DNA from: Dongia mobilis
Lineage (GTDB): Bacteria > Pseudomonadota > Alphaproteobacteria > Dongiales > Dongiaceae
DNA: 64,000 nt
Assembly: GCF_004363235.1 (NCBI RefSeq)
Contig: NZ_SNYW01000006.1
Span: 62,001-126,000, forward strand
Direction: 5' to 3'
The position numbers and the translations under genes are program-made. Below the pieces are notes generated by a model that was given only the letters and a program-made list of their open reading frames with translations, did no database searches and was not told where the DNA came from. Of the stretch, positions 37,894-47,009 are shown piece by piece (position 1 is the stretch's first letter; each line of letters starts with the position of its first letter).

Positions 37894-38673
37894 ATGCATG
37901 GCCTGATCCTGGGTCTTATCCTTGCGCTCGGCAGTCCGGCCGCGCTGGCGGAAGAACCCGTCCTGCATCTGGCCTATACCGACCAGGAATCGCCCTTCTT
38001 TGTCATGGGCAATGGCCGCGACATTCCTGCCATGCCCGGCATTGCCGTGGAAATCGCCAAATCCGCGGCCAAGACCTGCGGGGTCGCCTTGAGGCCGGAG
38101 CGTTTTCCCGGCGGGCGCCTGCTGGCGCTGCTTGAAAGCAATGCTGTGGATTCGGTGCTGATGCTGTCCTTCGCGCCTGAGCGCCAGCGCATCGCCGTCT
38201 ATCCGATGGCGGGCGATGCGGCCGATCCGGCCTTGCAGCTGGCGACACTCAGCTATGCCTTCTACGTAAGAAAGGGGAGTGCCGTCAGTTGGGACGGCAG
38301 CGCGCTGAACGGCGCCTTGCGGCCGGTCGGCGCCAATCTCGGCTGGTCGATCGTGAACGATCTCAGAAATGCCGGCATTGCGGTCGAAACGGCGCAGGAC
38401 ACGCGCAACAATTTCAACAAGCTGTTGGGCGCGCGCATCGACGCCTTCGCCATCCAGAGCTCGATCGGCGACCCCTATCTCGAGCGCAACGGCATCGACG
38501 ACCGAATCGCCCGCCTGGAGCCGCCGATTTCGTCAAAGCCCTATTTCCAGGTATTCAGTCACGCTTGGCACCAGGCCCATCCCGATGCGGCCGCCTGCCT
38601 GTGGCGCGAAGCTGCCGCGCTCCGCGAGCGCGACATGCCCGCCCTGCTGTCGCGCTATCATGATTCGATGTAG
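37894..38673 (+). CDS. Secreted amino-acid-type solute-binding protein (SBP_bac_3-like), orphan
   Basis: A 259-residue protein with a Sec signal peptide (hydrophobic LILGLILALG, then a PAALA-EE cleavage site). The mature fold looks like a family 3 periplasmic binding protein: an IAVEIAKSAAKTCG segment near the start and a second lobe ending in a short helical tail. The ATG at 37894 is picked because the signal peptide starts there; the frame is open to 37774. There are no permease or ATPase genes beside it, so it may serve a distant transporter or act as a sensor domain. Confidence 0.7.
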   Translation: MHGLILGLILALGSPAALAEEPVLHLAYTDQESPFFVMGNGRDIPAMPGIAVEIAKSAAKTCGVALRPERFPGGRLLALLESNAVDSVLMLSFAPERQRIAVYPMAGDAADPALQLATLSYAFYVRKGSAVSWDGSALNGALRPVGANLGWSIVNDLRNAGIAVETAQDTRNNFNKLLGARIDAFAIQSSIGDPYLERNGIDDRIARLEPPISSKPYFQVFSHAWHQAHPDAAACLWREAAALRERDMPALLSRYHDSM

Positions 38674-38686
38674 GCCCTGCCGGGGA

Positions 38687-40198
38687 TCAATCGTGCAGCC
38701 GGTCGAGGTCGTCGTAGAGTGCTTGGGAATGGCGATAGAGCCGATCGAACACCGGCTGCATGCGCTGGTAGGTCTCGGCCCAGCGGGGATCGGGCAGCAC
38801 CTCGCCGACATGCGTGACAAATGAACCGGCCGCCGCATCGATCCGGCTGAAGCGGCCGGTTGCGGTGGCGGCCATGGCGGCGCAGCCGATGATGCCGCAT
38901 TCGGCCTCGCGCGGAATCACGATCGGGATGTTGTAGGCGCTGGCCTTGATCTTCAGCCAGAGCGGCGTCTTGGCGCCGCCGCCCGATGCGATGACCCGTT
39001 CGAGGCGGTGCCCGCAAGCCTGCTCCATGATGCGGATATGGCGCGTGACCGCCAGGGCCACCCCTTCCATCACCGCGCGGTGGAGATGCGCCAGCCCGTG
39101 CTCCGCCGTGATGCCGAAGAACTGGGCACGGGAATTGCGATGCTTGCCGAACCGTTCGCCGGTCAGATAAGGCAGGAAGAAGAGGCGCTCCGATCCGGCC
39201 GGTGCGTTTGCCGCCTGCTCGACGATGGCGGCGTAATCGAGGCTGCGTTCGTGAAAGGCGCGCCGCGCCCAGCGCATGGCGTCGCCGCCCGATTCCAGCA
39301 GCACGAAACCACCCCAGCCGCCTTCCACCGTGCCGATATTGGAAATCTCGGCATCCAGCAGCGGCCGGTCGGCATTCAAGGTAATGATGGCAGAGGTACC
39401 GGTGACATCGGAGCCGAGGCCGGGCCGCGTGACGCCGGAGCCCAGCAGGGCAACCGGGAAATCGCCGGCCCCCACCAGGACGGGCAGGCCCTGGGGCAGG
39501 CCGGTTTCGATGGCAGCGGCGGCGGTAACCGACCCCAGGATGTCGAGCGGCCGGCGGATCGGCGCCAGTTTCGCGCGGTCGAGTTGAAGGAGGTCGCACA
39601 TCTTCTGCGACCACGTGCCGGTCCTGGGGTCCATCAGGAAGGAGCAGGCGGCCTCGGTCCGGTCCATGGCGATCTCGCCGGTCAGGCGGAAATTGATGAA
39701 ATCCTTGGGCATCACCACGGAAGCTGCCGACCGATAGGCCGGCGCATCGTGATCGCGCAGCCATTGCAGCTTGAAGGCCGGCCAGGCCGGTGTCGGCGGA
39801 TTGCCGCTGTCGGCAATATAATCGGCAACCCGGTATTGGGTCTCGAAGGCCCTTACCAGTTCGCTCGTGCGCTTGTCGTTCCAGAGCGGAATGTTGGGCC
39901 GCGTCAGCCGGCCGGTATCGTCCAGCAATACCGTGCCGTGCATCTGGCCGCAGGCACAAAGGGCGGCGATGCGCCCTTTCGCTTCCGGCGCTGCCGCCAG
40001 CACGTCGCGGATCGCCCGGACGACGCCCGTCCACCAATTCTCCGCCCTCTGCTCCGACCAGCCATATTGCGGCACGATCTGGTCGTGCTCATGGGCGGCG
40101 AGGTGTTGGATCCGGCCCGCCTCGTCGACCAGGGCGGCGCGAACGCTGCCGGTGCCGACATCGATGGTGAGATACAGATCGCCCGCCACGCCTGCCAT
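38687..40198 (-). CDS. FGGY-family carbohydrate kinase (xylulokinase-like)
   Basis: A 503-residue two-domain sugar kinase. The first ATP-phosphate motif is LYLTIDVGTGSVRAALVD (8-25), followed by ACGQMHGTVLLDD and GAGDFPVALLGSG. The second-domain signature is ASGGGAKTPLWLKIKASAYN. Such kinases phosphorylate ketoses, polyols or related sugars. The ATG at 40198 has AAGGA directly against it; a GTG at 40189 would have better spacing. It is divergent from the isomerase-aldolase operon, and an RpiR-type operator lies 20 bases upstream. It is the likely entry kinase of the cluster. Confidence 0.87.
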   Translation of the reverse strand: MAGVAGDLYLTIDVGTGSVRAALVDEAGRIQHLAAHEHDQIVPQYGWSEQRAENWWTGVVRAIRDVLAAAPEAKGRIAALCACGQMHGTVLLDDTGRLTRPNIPLWNDKRTSELVRAFETQYRVADYIADSGNPPTPAWPAFKLQWLRDHDAPAYRSAASVVMPKDFINFRLTGEIAMDRTEAACSFLMDPRTGTWSQKMCDLLQLDRAKLAPIRRPLDILGSVTAAAAIETGLPQGLPVLVGAGDFPVALLGSGVTRPGLGSDVTGTSAIITLNADRPLLDAEISNIGTVEGGWGGFVLLESGGDAMRWARRAFHERSLDYAAIVEQAANAPAGSERLFFLPYLTGERFGKHRNSRAQFFGITAEHGLAHLHRAVMEGVALAVTRHIRIMEQACGHRLERVIASGGGAKTPLWLKIKASAYNIPIVIPREAECGIIGCAAMAATATGRFSRIDAAAGSFVTHVGEVLPDPRWAETYQRMQPVFDRLYRHSQALYDDLDRLHD

Positions 40199-40217
40199 TC
40201 CTTCGTCATGTTAGAAA

Positions 40218-40232
40218 AGTAACATAACTACA
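40218..40232. promoter_or_regulatory. Second, imperfect RpiR-type operator near the FGGY kinase start
   Basis: AGTAACATAACTACA matches 11 of 15 positions of the perfect site at 40323-40337 and keeps the right half intact (AACTACA). It lies 20 bases upstream of the kinase start codon, a natural position to repress the minus-strand gene. Confidence 0.4.
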
Positions 40233-40301
40233 AAATTCTCCGCGTCAATCTCCGGAATTTTGAGATTCTTCGATGCAGCGCAACAAATGGAAGGTGATTT
40301 A

Positions 40302-40330
40302 TTGACTCTCGGTTGCCAAAAATGTAGTAA
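40302..40330 (+). promoter_or_regulatory. Promoter of the isomerase-aldolase operon
   Basis: TTGACT (40302-40307), 17 bases, then TAGTAA (40325-40330). The -10 hexamer lies inside the perfect inverted repeat at 40323-40337, so a repressor bound there would block RNA polymerase. Confidence 0.5.
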
Positions 40331-40337
40331 AACTACA
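40323..40337. promoter_or_regulatory. Perfect RpiR/HexR-like operator TGTAGT-AAA-ACTACA
   Basis: A 6-3-6 perfect inverted repeat located 15 bases before the isomerase start codon. It fits the general RpiR/HexR pattern TGTA-N7-TACA. The MurR/RpiR regulator gene at the end of the same operon (44413-45288) is the obvious candidate to bind it. Confidence 0.7.
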
Positions 40338-40351
40338 GAAAGTGAGGAAGC

Positions 40352-40975
40352 ATGATCCCCGAACCGCGACTCTGCCAGGTCGATCTCAGCAGCGGCACGA
40401 TGCAGGGTGCCACCGGGCGCTACCAGAAGAAGCTGAAGGACCTGGCCGGGCTCTATGCCGACGCGGCCGCTTTCGCCGCGCGCGTCGCGGAGGCGGGCGA
40501 GGACATCGTCTATGACGTGGCGGATTTCCACCCGGAAGGGAAAACCGGCGATCTCATTTTCGGAGTGACGCGCATGTCGCCGGGTCTTGTCGGCGACGAA
40601 TTCTTCATGACGCGCGGCCATATCCATGGCCGGGCCGACCGGCCCGAGATCTATTTCGGCCAGAAGGGGCTGGGCCTTATGCTGCTAGAATCGCCCGATG
40701 GCGAGACGCGCGTGCTGCAGGTGGCGCCGCTGAGCATCTGCTACGTACCGCCCTTCTGGATCCATCGCTCGATCAATATCGGCACGGAAGACCTGGTCAT
40801 GCTGTTCACCTATCCCGCCGATGCAGGCCAGGATTACGGCATCATTGAAAAATCCCATGGCATGCGCCACCGCGTGATGCGGGACGGCGCCAATGGTTGG
40901 CGCCTGGTGGAGAATCCCGCCTACCGCTCGCGTTCGCCGGAAACGATTGCCGCCCTGCTGCATTCGGCGGCCTGA
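40352..40975 (+). CDS. Cupin-type (class II) phosphoglucose isomerase homologue
   Basis: A 207-residue single-domain cupin. The metal signature is H-x-H-x6-E (GHIHGRADRPEIYF: His90, His92, Glu99) with His138 (FWIHRS), as in archaeal and some bacterial cupin-type glucose-6-phosphate isomerases. It should interconvert an aldose phosphate and a ketose phosphate, using Fe or another divalent metal. Start after GTGAGGAAG. It is first in a six-gene run ending in the RpiR regulator. The cluster's true substrate may be a sugar other than glucose-6-phosphate. Confidence 0.85.
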   Translation: MIPEPRLCQVDLSSGTMQGATGRYQKKLKDLAGLYADAAAFAARVAEAGEDIVYDVADFHPEGKTGDLIFGVTRMSPGLVGDEFFMTRGHIHGRADRPEIYFGQKGLGLMLLESPDGETRVLQVAPLSICYVPPFWIHRSINIGTEDLVMLFTYPADAGQDYGIIEKSHGMRHRVMRDGANGWRLVENPAYRSRSPETIAALLHSAA

Positions 40976-40990
40976 GAGGAGATAGCCACC

Positions 40991-41638
40991 ATGACCGCCC
41001 CCATCGAGATCATCCGCCGGACCGGCATCGTGCCCGTGATCGCCATCGAGCGCGCGCAGGATGCCGTGCCGCTGGCCGACGCGCTGCTCGAAGGCGGGCT
41101 GCCAGTGGCGGAGATCACCTTTCGCACGGCGGCGGCGGCCGATGTCATCGCCGCCATGCACGAGAAGCGGCCTGAGCTTTGCGTCGGTGCCGGCACGATC
41201 CTCGACCAGGCCTCGCTCGCTGCCGCGATCAAGGCGGGCGCCGCCTATGGCCTTGCCCCGGGCTTCGATGCCGCCATCGTCGCAGCGGCAAAGGCGGCGG
41301 GCTTTCCATTCGCGCCCGGCATCATGACGCCGAGCGACCTCACTGCGGCCGCCGCTGCCGGCTGCCGGCTAGTCAAGTTCTTCCCGGCTGGCCCCGCCGG
41401 CGGACCCGGCTTTCTGCAGGCGATCTCGGCGCCCTTTGCCCATCTCGGCATCTCGGTCATCCCGACCGGCGGTGTCACGGAGGAGAACCTGGCGGATTGG
41501 CTGAAACTGAAAGCGGTGGTTGCAGCGGGCGGCACCTGGGTCGCGCGCACCGAGGATATCACCGCCGGCAATTTCGCCGAGATCACGCGCCGCGCCAGAT
41601 CGGCGGTCGCCGCAGTCGCGCGGGCGCGCGGAAACTGA
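40991..41638 (+). CDS. KDPG/KHG-type 2-keto-3-deoxy sugar-phosphate aldolase
   Basis: A 215-residue class I aldolase of the Eda family. The Schiff-base lysine is Lys129 in CRLVKFFPA and the catalytic glutamate is Glu41 in AEITFRT. The phosphate loop IPTGGVTEEN is also present. The family splits 2-keto-3-deoxy-6-phospho-sugar acids into pyruvate and a triose (phosphate). It starts after GAGGAGATAG, 15 bases after the isomerase gene, and the following gene starts 1 base after its stop. It implies an Entner-Doudoroff-like end step for this cluster. Confidence 0.88.
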   Translation: MTAPIEIIRRTGIVPVIAIERAQDAVPLADALLEGGLPVAEITFRTAAAADVIAAMHEKRPELCVGAGTILDQASLAAAIKAGAAYGLAPGFDAAIVAAAKAAGFPFAPGIMTPSDLTAAAAAGCRLVKFFPAGPAGGPGFLQAISAPFAHLGISVIPTGGVTEENLADWLKLKAVVAAGGTWVARTEDITAGNFAEITRRARSAVAAVARARGN

Positions 41639-41639
41639 C

Positions 41640-42584
41640 ATGGCCTACCAGCCGGCGACGCACCCGACCCTCTATTTCATCGGCGTCACCACGACGTCGT
41701 CCTCGATCATGAAAGTGTTTCCGGCCTGGGCGGCACATCTTGGCCTCGCCAATGCCGTACTGAATGGGATCGATTTTCCGATCCATGCCGACCCGGCCGC
41801 CTATCGAGAAGCGGTCGATTTCATCAAGCGCGATCCCTTGTCGCTGGGGGCCCTGGTCACGACCCACAAGATCGACCTGTTTGCCGCTGCCCGCGATCTC
41901 TTCGACGAGATCGACCCCTACGCGCAGTTGATGGGAGAGACCAGCTGCATCTCGAAGCGTGGCGACCGACTGATCGCCCATGCCAAGGACCCAATCTCCT
42001 CTGGCCTTGCCATCGAGAGCTTCCTGCCGGCGGATCACTTTGCGCGGATGGGCGCGGAAGTTTTCGCCATCGGGGCCGGCGGCTCCACCATCGCCATAAC
42101 CTGGTATCTGATGCAGGCCGGGCGCGGTGCCAATCGTCCCCGCCGCATCATCGTCGCCGATCCTGACGCGCATCGGTTGGCGGAGATCCGCCGCATCCAT
42201 GGCACGATCGGCAGCGACATCGCCGTCGACTACGTGGCCAGCAGCGGTGACGCCAATGACCGCATCCTGGCCGAGCTGAGGCCGGGCAGCCTTGTCATCA
42301 ACGCAACCGGCCTCGGCAAGGATCGGCCCGGCTCACCGCTTTCCGATGCTGCCGTCTTCCCCGAAGGCGCCATTGCCTGGGACCTCAACTACCGCGGCGA
42401 CCTGGTTTTTCTGCGGCAAGCGGCGGCACAGCAGGGGCGAGGGGTCACCCCGGTCGATGGCTGGACCTATTTCCTGCATGGCTGGACGCAGGTGATCGGC
42501 GAAGTCTTCGCCGTCGAGATACCGACCACCGGCAAGGAATTCGACGCGCTTTCCGATATCGCCATCCAGGCCGCGAAGGGATAG
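41640..42584 (+). CDS. Shikimate/quinate dehydrogenase-family oxidoreductase of unusual specificity
   Basis: A 314-residue member of the shikimate dehydrogenase fold. The substrate half keeps the catalytic lysine (VTTHKIDLF, Lys77) and an aspartate (AHAKDPISSG, Asp115), and the nucleotide half has FAIGAGGSTIA. The usual NTDG motif is replaced by AKDP, and SSIMKVFPAW stands where SLSP-type residues bind shikimate, so shikimate is unlikely. A sugar or polyol-derived acid is more plausible given the neighbours. It begins 1 base after the aldolase stop and is therefore tightly coupled to it. Confidence 0.75.
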   Translation: MAYQPATHPTLYFIGVTTTSSSIMKVFPAWAAHLGLANAVLNGIDFPIHADPAAYREAVDFIKRDPLSLGALVTTHKIDLFAAARDLFDEIDPYAQLMGETSCISKRGDRLIAHAKDPISSGLAIESFLPADHFARMGAEVFAIGAGGSTIAITWYLMQAGRGANRPRRIIVADPDAHRLAEIRRIHGTIGSDIAVDYVASSGDANDRILAELRPGSLVINATGLGKDRPGSPLSDAAVFPEGAIAWDLNYRGDLVFLRQAAAQQGRGVTPVDGWTYFLHGWTQVIGEVFAVEIPTTGKEFDALSDIAIQAAKG

Positions 42585-42588
42585 GGGC

Positions 42589-43548
42589 ATGAGCGAGCAG
42601 GGCCGCCCGAGGATTCTGGTGACGCCGCGTTCCCTCACCATGGGCGCGCATCCGGATCTTGCCCCTTTGCGCATGGCCGGCTTCGAGATCGTGACCGCGA
42701 CGCCCGGACAATTGCCGGGCGAGGCGGAACTTATGCGACTGCTGCCGGATTGCGTCGGCTGGCTGGCGGGGATCGAACCGGTTTCCGCGGCCGTGATCGC
42801 GGCGGCCAGCCGGTTGCAGGTGGTAAGTCGCAACGGTACGGGCATCGACAATTTGCCGGTGGAGGAAATGCGCCGGCGCGGCATCCGTATCGCCACCGCC
42901 GGAGCCGCGAATGCGCCGGGTGTGGCCGAACTGGCCCTGGCACTCATTCTCGCCGGCCTCCGCCATATACCCTTGGGCGATCGCGGCATCCGTGGTGGTG
43001 ATTGGCCGCGGCGACGCGGGCGCGAATTGCGCGACCGCAGGGTGGCGGTAATCGGCTGCGGGGCCATCGGCGGCGAGGTGGCGCGCCTTCTGGTGGCACT
43101 CGGCGCAGAGGTGGTGGGCTTCGACCCGAAGCCGCGCGATCTCGGCCTCGCCCCGGATCACTTTCGCTGGGTGGAACTGGATGCGGCACTGGCGACCGCC
43201 GATATCATCACGCTGCATTGTCCGTTGCAGCCGGGCGGTGCGCCCCTGCTGGACGCACGGCGCCTCGCCGCGCTGCGGCCGCAGGCGATCATCGTCAATA
43301 CGGCACGCGCCGGGCTGATCGACGAGGCAGCCATGCTGGATGCACTCGAACGCGGCGCCGTCGAGGCCTATGCGACCGACGTCTATGCCGAGGAACCGCC
43401 GCGCGACCTTGCCCTGGCCACGCACGAACGCGTCATCTCGACCAGCCATATCGGCGGCTTCACCGACGAAAGTGTCGCGCGTGCGACCAGGATCGCGGTC
43501 GACAATTTGCTGGCCGTGCTTGCGCCGAAGGTGGCTCATGCCGGCTAG
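42589..43548 (+). CDS. D-isomer 2-hydroxyacid dehydrogenase (phosphoglycerate dehydrogenase-like)
   Basis: A 319-residue two-domain NAD-dependent dehydrogenase. The dinucleotide loop is GCGAIGGEVARLL (157-169), and the catalytic triad Arg240 (NTARAGLIDE), Glu268/269 (DVYAEEPP) and His287 (STSHIGGFT) is intact. It lacks the C-terminal ACT domain of SerA, so it is one of the shorter hydroxyacid dehydrogenases. It lies 4 bases after the shikimate-dehydrogenase-like gene. It probably oxidises or reduces a hydroxy/keto acid intermediate of the sugar route. Confidence 0.87.
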   Translation: MSEQGRPRILVTPRSLTMGAHPDLAPLRMAGFEIVTATPGQLPGEAELMRLLPDCVGWLAGIEPVSAAVIAAASRLQVVSRNGTGIDNLPVEEMRRRGIRIATAGAANAPGVAELALALILAGLRHIPLGDRGIRGGDWPRRRGRELRDRRVAVIGCGAIGGEVARLLVALGAEVVGFDPKPRDLGLAPDHFRWVELDAALATADIITLHCPLQPGGAPLLDARRLAALRPQAIIVNTARAGLIDEAAMLDALERGAVEAYATDVYAEEPPRDLALATHERVISTSHIGGFTDESVARATRIAVDNLLAVLAPKVAHAG

Positions 43549-44416
43549 GCTGGCAGCACACCCGCGAACCGCACCGCTCGGGGCCCATCTCGCGGCGGCT
43601 CCCGGAATGGATCTCTGCCTGCATTGGCTGGGGCAGGCGGGCTTCGTGATCGAGGGGGCGGGAAAGCGCCTGGTGATCGATCCCTATCTTTCGGATTCGC
43701 TCGCCCGGAAATATGCCGGCCGGCTCTATCCGCATCAACGCCTGATGGCCGCCCCGGTGGGTTCGCTGGAACTGGGGTCGGTCGACCTCGTGCTTTCCAC
43801 CCATCAGCATACCGATCACATGGACCCGGATACGCTGGCCCCTCTGATGGCGCAGCAGCCGCACCTCAAGCTGGTGGCACCGCGCGCCGCGCGAGAGGAA
43901 GCGCTGCGCCGGGCACGGGTCGACGACACGCGCCTCCATCTCGTCGAAGCCGGCGAGCGCATTGTTCCCATCCCCGGCATCGCCGTCACCGCGACGCGCG
44001 CCGCCCATGAATCACTGGAGCGCGATGCCGACGGCAATCACAGATTCCTCGGTTATGTGATCGAGATCGCGGGCTGCCGCATCTGGCATGCCGGGGACAC
44101 CGTGCCCTTTGACGGCATGGTCGCGGAAGTGGCGGCACTCAAGCCCGATATCGCGCTGCTGCCGGTCAACGGGCGCAGCGCCACCCTGCTGGCGAACGGC
44201 GTGCCGGGCAATCTGGCGCTGGACGAGGCGATTGCCGTCGGCCGCGATGTAGGGGCAGGGGCGATCATCGCCCATCACTTCGGCATGTTCGACTTCAATA
44301 CCGCCGATCCCACGGCCATCGACCAGGCGGCGACGCAACTGGCGAAGTCGGGGGACGGACCGATGCTCTTTCGCGCCGCGCTTGAAACGGCCTATCGCCG
44401 GGAGCCCAACCCATGA
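43538..44416 (+). CDS. UlaG-like metallo-beta-lactamase-fold hydrolase
   Basis: A 292-residue MBL-fold protein. The metal motif H-x-H-x-D-H is clear (STHQHTDHMD: His89, His91, Asp93, His94), followed by IWHAGDTVPFDG and IIAHHFGMFD. It is similar in outline to UlaG (L-ascorbate-6-phosphate lactonase), so a sugar lactonase role is an attractive inference. The ATG at 43538 has AAGGTGGCTC before it and overlaps the dehydrogenase gene by 11 bases. The stop shares ATGA with the regulator gene. Confidence 0.85.
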   Translation: MPARLAAHPRTAPLGAHLAAAPGMDLCLHWLGQAGFVIEGAGKRLVIDPYLSDSLARKYAGRLYPHQRLMAAPVGSLELGSVDLVLSTHQHTDHMDPDTLAPLMAQQPHLKLVAPRAAREEALRRARVDDTRLHLVEAGERIVPIPGIAVTATRAAHESLERDADGNHRFLGYVIEIAGCRIWHAGDTVPFDGMVAEVAALKPDIALLPVNGRSATLLANGVPGNLALDEAIAVGRDVGAGAIIAHHFGMFDFNTADPTAIDQAATQLAKSGDGPMLFRAALETAYRREPNP

Positions 44417-45288
44417 GCGAGATCCACCCCAATAGTCAGAATGTGCTGGAGGCCATCCGCCGCCAGCTCGGCCAGCTGCGCAAGTCCGATCGCAAGGTGG
44501 CGGATGCAATCCTCGCCGATCCGCAACGCTTTCTCGCCGCGACCGTGGCCGACACCGCTCATACCGCCGGCGTCAGCCAGCCGACTGTTATCCGCTTCGC
44601 GACGGCGATCGGCTGCAACGGCTTCCAGGATTTCAAGCTGCGCCTGGCCCAGGCGCTGGCGCTGGGCACACCGGCAACGCATTCCGTCCTGCTGGAGACG
44701 GACGGGCCGGAAACCGTGTTCGAGAAAATATTCGACTATACGATCAGCAGCCTGGACTGGACCCGCAAGCGCATCGACACACTGGCGGTGGCGCGGGCGA
44801 TCGACATCCTGACCACGGCCAGGGCGATCGATTTCTTCGGCTTCGGCGCCTCCGGCATCGTGGCGCAGGACGCGCAGCAGAAATTCCCACTCTTCGGCGT
44901 GCCTTGCGGGGCGCCGGCCGATCTCCACCAGCAGGTCATGGTGGCCTCGATGATGCAGCCGGGGCATGTCGCCGTCGTCATATCCAATACCGGCACGACG
45001 CCCTCGATGATCGATGTCGCGAGGCTGGCCCGCCAGAACGGGGCCCGCGTCATCGGTCTCATCGGCACCACGCCGGCGCCGCTCATCGCCCATTGCGACG
45101 TCGCCATCGTCATCGAAACCCTGGACAACACCAACGACTACACGCCCACCATCTCGCGCCTCGCGGCCCTAGCCGTGATCGACGTGCTGTCGACCGCGGT
45201 CGGGTTGCGGCGGGACCCCACCTACCGCAATCGGGTCGCCGTGATGAAGCGGCGCCTCCAGGCCTATCGCGGTTCCACGACGACGTGA
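44413..45288 (+). CDS. MurR/RpiR-family transcription regulator
   Basis: A 291-residue regulator with an N-terminal RpiR-type helix-turn-helix (VADTAHTAGVSQPTVIRFAT) and a C-terminal SIS sugar-phosphate-binding domain (AIDFFGFGASGIVAQDAQQK and AVVISNTGTTPSMIDVARLA). Such proteins sense phosphosugars and usually repress the adjacent catabolic operon. It overlaps the MBL gene by 4 bases. The TGTAGT-AAA-ACTACA palindrome in the cluster promoter is its likely binding site. Confidence 0.92.
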   Translation: MSEIHPNSQNVLEAIRRQLGQLRKSDRKVADAILADPQRFLAATVADTAHTAGVSQPTVIRFATAIGCNGFQDFKLRLAQALALGTPATHSVLLETDGPETVFEKIFDYTISSLDWTRKRIDTLAVARAIDILTTARAIDFFGFGASGIVAQDAQQKFPLFGVPCGAPADLHQQVMVASMMQPGHVAVVISNTGTTPSMIDVARLARQNGARVIGLIGTTPAPLIAHCDVAIVIETLDNTNDYTPTISRLAALAVIDVLSTAVGLRRDPTYRNRVAVMKRRLQAYRGSTTT

Positions 45289-45397
45289 TGCCGTCACTGG
45301 CACAGAGGTGCCGGCAGCGGGACGTCGAATAGGGGCATCCGATTGGGCGAGCCGGACCAATCCCGCTCTGGCCTCAGCAAAAAAACACCCAATCCAC

Positions 45398-45426
45398 TGG
45401 ACAACCCATTCGCAAATGCGAATAAT
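45398..45426 (+). promoter_or_regulatory. Promoter of the exbB-exbD-tonB operon
   Basis: TGGACA (45398-45403), exactly 17 bases, then AATAAT (45421-45426): five of six matches to each sigma-70 consensus hexamer. The -10 lies inside the Fur box at 45415-45433. Confidence 0.6.
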
Positions 45427-45433
45427 TCGCATT
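45415..45433. promoter_or_regulatory. Perfect 19-bp Fur box
   Basis: AATGCGAAT-A-ATTCGCATT is a perfect 9-1-9 inverted repeat with the architecture of the classical Fur box (compare AATGAGAAT-N-ATTCTCATT). It covers the -10 of the exbB promoter, so iron-loaded Fur should repress the TonB energy-transducing operon. Confidence 0.8.
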
Positions 45434-45518
45434 GCGTGTGCCGGCGCAGCATGGCTTTATGCAGCGCCGTCCGCAATCGCCGTTTGCAATCCCTGGCAGC
45501 AGCCAACTGGATGAATTA

Positions 45519-46505
<987 letters not shown>

Positions 46506-46519
46506 GGCGAGGGCCTAGC

Positions 46520-46999
46520 ATGGCAATTCGCCTCAATCATGGTCCAGCGGGCGAGGATCTTGCCGAAACCCACGAGATCAACGTCACCCCCTTCATCGAC
46601 GTGATCCTGGTCCTGCTGATCATCTTCATGGTGGCGGCACCCTTGTCGACGGTCGACGTGCCGGTCGATCTGCCGGCGGCCAGTGCGCAGCCACAGCCGC
46701 GCCCGGAGGCGCCGCTCTTCGTCACCATCGGGGCTGACCTTGCGCTCAGCCTCGGCAACGAACAAATTCCGCGCGACCTTCTGGGCGACGAGATTGCCGC
46801 CGCGACCGGGGAAGACAAGGAAACCCGCATCTTCCTGCGCGCCGACGAGAAGGTCGATTACGGCGAGGTGATGCAGGTCATGAACCTGCTGCGCCAGGCC
46901 GGCTATCTCAAGATCGCCCTGGTGGCGCTGGAGCAGACCGGCAGCGCCAGCCCGCAATTGCCGGCCGGCGCGGCGACGCCGCCATCGGCGGCGCAGTGA
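46520..46999 (+). CDS. exbD: ExbD/TolR-family proton channel subunit
   Basis: A 159-residue protein with one membrane helix containing the proton-relaying aspartate Asp27 (INVTPFIDVILVLLIIFMV), then a periplasmic domain (LFLRADEKVDYGEVMQVMNL region). It forms the proton-driven motor with ExbB and TonB in the inner membrane. It lies 14 bases after exbB. Confidence 0.92.
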   Translation: MAIRLNHGPAGEDLAETHEINVTPFIDVILVLLIIFMVAAPLSTVDVPVDLPAASAQPQPRPEAPLFVTIGADLALSLGNEQIPRDLLGDEIAAATGEDKETRIFLRADEKVDYGEVMQVMNLLRQAGYLKIALVALEQTGSASPQLPAGAATPPSAAQ

Positions 47000-47009
47000 G
47001 GGCCGGACC

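Noticed and set aside
45432-45518. TTG at 45432 as the exbB start
   Set aside because: It lies inside the Fur box and at the expected transcription start, has no ribosome binding site, and the signal-peptide-like segment begins near 45519.
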